From Niallia sp. FSL W8-0635 (lineage in GTDB: Bacteria; Bacillota; Bacilli; Bacillales; Cytobacillaceae): 64,000 nucleotides of DNA. The stretch covers positions 1,900,501 through 1,964,500 of the forward strand of contig NZ_JBBOYD010000001.1 in NCBI RefSeq assembly GCF_038007965.1, given 5' to 3'. The notes under the pieces are model-generated. The model did no database searches, was not told the origin of the DNA, and saw nothing but the letters and a program-made list of their open reading frames with translations. This document shows, one piece after another, positions 60,534-64,000 of this stretch (the stretch's first letter is position 1; the number at the start of each line of letters is the position of its first letter). Made by a program: the position numbers and the translations under genes.

Positions 60534-60811
60534 TAATCGGTTTAATGACAGTGGAATGCATCATTTATGATGCCCACTCATTAAAAGAAAAGCGGGCTGT
60601 TCTGCAAAGAATTATGTCCCGCTTAAAGCAAAAATATAATATCTCTATTTCAGAGGTTGACTTTCAAGATACTTGGCAAAGAACAAAGCTTGCGATCGTT
60701 ACGGTTGCTTCTGCACGAGTTTCAGTAGAAGGCGTATTGCAGCAAGTACAGCAGTTTATCGATTCTTTCCCTGAAATAGAGAGAACAATAACAGATATAG
60801 AATGGCTTTAA
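60530..60811 (+). CDS. ylxP: DUF503 family protein YlxP
   Basis: Small conserved protein of the infB operon with unknown or minor role in ribosome biology. Conserved [25 protein letters not shown] and [19 protein letters not shown]. Length 93 versus 92. The ATG overlaps the infB stop (ATGA). Between infB and rbfA as in B. subtilis. Confidence 0.94.
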   Translation: MIIGLMTVECIIYDAHSLKEKRAVLQRIMSRLKQKYNISISEVDFQDTWQRTKLAIVTVASARVSVEGVLQQVQQFIDSFPEIERTITDIEWL

Positions 60812-60832
60812 TAAAATGAGGTGAATTGCGCG

Positions 60833-61198
60833 ATGAGTCTAAGACCAAATCGTGTTGGTGAACAAATGAAGAAGGAACTTGGGGAGATTATTACTCGTAA
60901 GATAAAAGATCCTCGCATCGGCTTTGTAACAGTAACAGATGTTAATGTTACAGGTGACCTTCAACAAGCAACTGTGTATATTTCCGTTCTTGGCGATGAA
61001 GAGCAACGGGAAAATACACTAAAAGGATTAGCGAAAGCGAAAGGCTTTATCCGTTCAGAAATTGGACAACGCATTCGTTTACGCAAAACTCCTGAAATTA
61101 CGTTTGAATTTGATGAGTCGATAGATTACGGAAATAGAATTGATACATTATTGCATCAAATCGCAAAAGAAGATCCGTCTAGTAACGACGAAAGATAA
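60833..61198 (+). CDS. rbfA: Ribosome-binding factor A
   Basis: KH-fold 30S maturation factor. Conserved [34 protein letters not shown] blocks and [23 protein letters not shown] at 60833 (reads [10 protein letters not shown]) matches B. subtilis MSMRANRVGE and has GAGGTG nine bases before; an in-frame GTG at 60821 overlaps that site. About 121 residues. A terminator follows, ending the rimP-rbfA operon. Confidence 0.96.
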   Translation: MSLRPNRVGEQMKKELGEIITRKIKDPRIGFVTVTDVNVTGDLQQATVYISVLGDEEQRENTLKGLAKAKGFIRSEIGQRIRLRKTPEITFEFDESIDYGNRIDTLLHQIAKEDPSSNDER

Positions 61199-61216
61199 GA
61201 TGTAAAAATAAGTATG

Positions 61217-61272
61217 CTCCTATCGGACTTTTTCCATGATGGTTATGGATATGGGACGGTAGGAGTTTTTTT
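61217..61272 (+). terminator. Terminator after rbfA
   Basis: CTCCTATCG pairs with CGGTAGGAG (one G-T), with a long loop holding a second small dyad (CCAT..ATGG), then T7. Confidence 0.8.
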
Positions 61273-61310
61273 GTAGAGGCTTAAATAAAGTTAACTTTCG
61301 AACAAAGCCC

Positions 61311-61434
61311 GTTGATTTCCGTTCCAGGAACTTGCTTTCCGCGGGGAGGGATGAGAGCCTCCTCGGCTTTGCCTGTGGGGTCTCTCATTTCCCTCATTTC
61401 CCGCAGGAGTCAAGTTCCCTCCACTACAATCAAC
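61311..61434. repeat. Bacillus-type palindromic intergenic repeat
   Basis: A 124-bp long imperfect palindrome: GTTGATTTCCGTTCCAGGAA ... CAAGTTCCCTCC-ACTACAATCAAC, with inner blocks CTTTCCGCGGGGAGGGATGAGAG and CTCTCATTTCCCTCATTTCCCGCAGGAG. The blocks GCCTCCTCGGCTTTGCCTGTGGGGTCT are GC-richer than the surroundings. It matches from memory a dispersed intergenic repeat in Bacillus and relatives. No ORF. It lies between the rbfA terminator and truB. Confidence 0.7.
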
Positions 61435-61521
61435 TCAGAATTTTAAATGACATTAGTAGAAAGAGCAAAATTTATTTTCGCATTAATTATTTTATTTATA
61501 AATGAATAAAGGATGAGGTAT

Positions 61522-62442
61522 ATGGAAGGGATTTTACCGTTATGGAAGCCGAAGGGGCTTACTTCTCATGATTGTGTTTTTCGTTTGAGGAAGATTTTAC
61601 ATATGAAAAGAATTGGTCATACTGGCACACTAGATCCGGATGTAACGGGTGTATTGCCGATTTGTTTAGGGAGAGCAACGAAAGTAGCGGAATATATAAC
61701 GGATGCTGGTAAAGAATACGTAGGAGAAGTAACGATAGGCTACTCTACTACAACGGAAGATCGTTCTGGTGAAAAGGTAGAAGAAAAGATAGTTGCAGAA
61801 ACGATTACGAGGGAAAGAATAGAAGAAATATTACAAGAATTAACCGGGACTATTACGCAAACACCACCAATGTATTCTGCCGTTAAAGTAAATGGGAAAA
61901 GGCTTTATGAATACGCAAGACAAGGATTAGTGATAGAACGTCCTTCAAGACAAGTGACCATTTATGCACTAGAATTAATAGAAGAGTGGAAGGAATTAGC
62001 GGGTGATACGGTATCCTTTCGTTTTAAAGTAAGCTGTAGTAAAGGTACCTATATCAGAACACTTGCTGTGATGATAGGGGAAAAATTAGGGTATCCTGCA
62101 CATATGTCAGACTTATGTAGAACACGTTCAGCAGCATTCACGGAAAAAGAATGTGTGACCTTTGAAGAGCTTGAGGAATATGTGGAAAATGGGGTACTCG
62201 ATAAGTTTATTTACCCGATTGAAGACGCGCTTTTACATTTGCCGAAATATGAAATAAATGATACATTAGCAATGAAGGTACGAAATGGAACGGTATTAGA
62301 AGCTCCTGTTCATTTATTGGATGAAAAGGAGCCAATTGTCATTCAAACAACAACTGGTGAAGCGTTAGCTATATATGTTCAGCATCCTACAAAAAAAGGA
62401 TTAATCAAACCGTCCAAAATTTTAAAAATCTTGGAAGACTGA
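61522..62442 (+). CDS. truB: tRNA pseudouridine(55) synthase TruB
   Basis: Makes pseudouridine 55 in the T-psi-C loop of tRNAs. Conserved GILPLWKPKGLTSHD, then GHTGTLDPDVTGVLPICLGRATK with catalytic Asp39, and PPMYSAVKVNGKRLYEYAR. The ATG at 61522 gives MEGILPLWKP, in line with B. subtilis MVNGVLLLHKP; the ATG at 61513 has no spacing for a site. About 306 residues. Followed by ribF. Confidence 0.95.
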   Translation: MEGILPLWKPKGLTSHDCVFRLRKILHMKRIGHTGTLDPDVTGVLPICLGRATKVAEYITDAGKEYVGEVTIGYSTTTEDRSGEKVEEKIVAETITRERIEEILQELTGTITQTPPMYSAVKVNGKRLYEYARQGLVIERPSRQVTIYALELIEEWKELAGDTVSFRFKVSCSKGTYIRTLAVMIGEKLGYPAHMSDLCRTRSAAFTEKECVTFEELEEYVENGVLDKFIYPIEDALLHLPKYEINDTLAMKVRNGTVLEAPVHLLDEKEPIVIQTTTGEALAIYVQHPTKKGLIKPSKILKILED

Positions 62443-62521
62443 ATGAATACTGCGGACACCTTTTGAAAAAGGGTGGCAAAAAAGGATAAAGAAATTAGAG
62501 CTAGAAAAGGTGAGTAGCGTA

Positions 62522-63469
62522 GTGAAGATAGTTAGAATTAATCATTCAGAACGAAATAAAGAGATTGATTTTCCACCGATTTCCATCGCGTTAGGATCAT
62601 TTGATGGCGTACATCTTGGTCATCAAAAAGTAATCGGCGAGGCAATAAAAGTAGCCAATCAAAATGGATGGAGCAGTGCCGTTATGACATTTGATCCCCA
62701 TCCTTCTATCGTACTTGGTGGGAAAACAAAAAAAGTAGATTACTTAACTTCTTTTGAATCAAAGGTAGAGCAATTAGCAAATTTGGGAATTGATTATTTA
62801 TTTATTGTTGATTTCACCATCGAATTTGCTAGTTTGCCACCTCAAGAATTCGTGGACTCGTATTTAATTGGGTTGAATGTGAAGCATGTAGTAGCAGGAT
62901 TTGATTATACGTATGGAAAGAAAGCACAAGGAACAGCCGAAACGCTTTCCGAGCAATCACGAGGTCAATATGAAACAACCATTATCGGAAAAGAGACTTT
63001 TGATGGCGAAAAAGTAAGTTCAACATTAATCCGTTCTCTTATCAATAATGGGGATATGGAAAAAGTTCCGGCTTTATTAGGCAGATATTATACGATAAAA
63101 GGCACTGTTATTCATGGCGATAAGCGTGGCAGAACAATTGGTTTTCCAACAGCAAACGTGAAGCAAACAAGCGATGTTATCTTGCCACCACTTGGTGTGT
63201 ATGCAGTGCGATTATTTGTAAATGAAAAGTGGTATGAAGGCGTATGTAATTTAGGCACGAAACCAACCTTCCATCCAGAGGACAAAACAGCTAGTATCGA
63301 AGTTCATATTTTCGACTTCCACCAAGACATCTATGGACATTCCGTAACAGTAGAATGGCATAAACGAATTAGAAGCGAACAAAAGTTCAATGGAATTGAC
63401 GAACTAGTAGCCCAAATTGAAAAAGATAAGCAAACTGCCTTGCAATATTTCTATGATAAAGCACAATAA
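62522..63469 (+). CDS. ribF: Bifunctional riboflavin kinase/FAD synthetase
   Basis: Makes FMN then FAD (RibC in B. subtilis). N-terminal nucleotidyltransferase: ALGSFDGVHLGHQKVI (near residue 25) and AGFDYTYGKKAQGT; C-terminal kinase: IHGDKRGRTIGFPTANV and GVYAVRLF. GTG at 62522 (reads MKIVRINH) is preferred over GTG at 62510, which overlaps the AAAAGGTG site. About 315 residues (family 316). Confidence 0.95.
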   Translation: MKIVRINHSERNKEIDFPPISIALGSFDGVHLGHQKVIGEAIKVANQNGWSSAVMTFDPHPSIVLGGKTKKVDYLTSFESKVEQLANLGIDYLFIVDFTIEFASLPPQEFVDSYLIGLNVKHVVAGFDYTYGKKAQGTAETLSEQSRGQYETTIIGKETFDGEKVSSTLIRSLINNGDMEKVPALLGRYYTIKGTVIHGDKRGRTIGFPTANVKQTSDVILPPLGVYAVRLFVNEKWYEGVCNLGTKPTFHPEDKTASIEVHIFDFHQDIYGHSVTVEWHKRIRSEQKFNGIDELVAQIEKDKQTALQYFYDKAQ

Positions 63470-63606
63470 AAATAGAATATTTCTAAGTATATTTGGAAAT
63501 ACTATATCCATATATCCCAACGAATAAATCGAAAAAAACTAGTATTAGTAAGTTAACTTTTTATTTCATTTTATTAGAATCAATGCTAATAAGTGGTAAC
63601 AATATA

Positions 63607-63644
63607 GCAGGGGAGAATACGTAAGCGAATTGGATTCACCCTGC
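63607..63644 (+). other. Hairpin upstream of the rpsO promoter
   Basis: GCAGGG (63607-63612) with CCCTGC (63639-63644), plus GAAT (63615-63618) with ATTC (63634-63637). A T6 run occurs 20 bases later, too far for a standard terminator. May be a weak ribF terminator or an unknown element. Confidence 0.4.
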
Positions 63645-63721
63645 GGCATATAATAGTAACCATTTTTTGCTAGAATCTATTTTTGGTTCTTTGCTTATTT
63701 AAAAAAATAAAAGGTTATGTC

Positions 63722-63750
63722 TTGATTTTTCTTAAGAAAACAGTTATTCT
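63722..63750 (+). promoter_or_regulatory. Candidate sigma-A promoter of rpsO
   Basis: TTGATT (63722-63727), 17-base spacer, TATTCT (63745-63750). The inverted CTTAAGAA/TTCTTAAG pair lies across the spacer and -10. Confidence 0.45.
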
Positions 63751-63844
63751 TAAGTACGTACTAAAAACAACCTTTGCTTGGCAAATCGAATCACCAACGT
63801 TTTGCTCGGTAAATGGGGATTAGTGTAATAGAATTAGGAGGTGA

Positions 63845-64000
<156 letters not shown>

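Overview
The window is a contiguous piece of an AT-rich Bacillaceae (Bacillus-like Firmicute) chromosome. Every confident gene is on the + strand. Gene order and protein sequences follow the Bacillus subtilis block from sucC to rpsO. Start sites are mostly preceded by strong GGAGG-type ribosome binding sites, with many TTG and GTG starts. The genus cannot be fixed from the sequence alone; a Niallia/Cytobacillus-like bacillus would fit. No tRNA, rRNA, CRISPR array, prophage or intact transposase was seen.

Layout: (1) 1-10.2 kb holds succinyl-CoA synthetase (sucCD), dprA, topA, then xerC-hslV-hslU-codY. trmFO, which sits between topA and xerC in B. subtilis, is absent from that place. (2) 10.6-40.2 kb is the fla/che motility block: basal body, export apparatus, hook, switch, FlhF/FlhG, chemotaxis proteins, then sigD, a small unnamed protein and swrB. 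The block is mostly tightly packed. It is broken by two structured spacers (fliE-fliF and cheA-cheW) and by a terminator plus about 580 bp before sigD, which suggests that sigD is partly uncoupled from the operon. (3) 40.3-43.5 kb carries rpsB, tsf, pyrH and frr with internal terminators. (4) 44.0-49.9 kb carries uppS, cdsA, dxr, rasP and proS (isoprenoid, phospholipid, intramembrane proteolysis, tRNA charging). (5) 50.0-55.8 kb is polC. (6) 56.0-64.0 kb is the rimP-nusA-rnpM-ylxQ-infB-ylxP-rbfA run, then truB, ribF and the first 50 codons of rpsO.

The outstanding feature is in polC, the essential replicative DNA polymerase III alpha chain. The gene is split by a 1421-bp group II intron (52938-54358). 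The intron begins GTGCGCC and ends with a textbook domain V (GAAA tetraloop, CG bulge, AGC) and a domain VI with a candidate branch-point A eight bases from the 3' end. Removing exactly this interval restores a 1440-residue PolC, and the exon junction falls inside the Asn codon of the catalytic PDIDLNF motif. The intron-encoded reverse transcriptase is reduced to N-terminal fragments with stop codons, so splicing would have to be ribozyme-driven with help in trans. If so, replication in this organism depends on a ribozyme lacking its own maturase.

Other points worth a look: a perfect 9-3-9 palindrome on the -10 box of the rpsB promoter, a hairpin lying between the Shine-Dalgarno and start codon of swrD, a 7-1-7 metalloregulator-like palindrome upstream of uppS, a Bacillus-type palindromic repeat between rbfA and truB, and an unusual N-terminus on the HslV protease.
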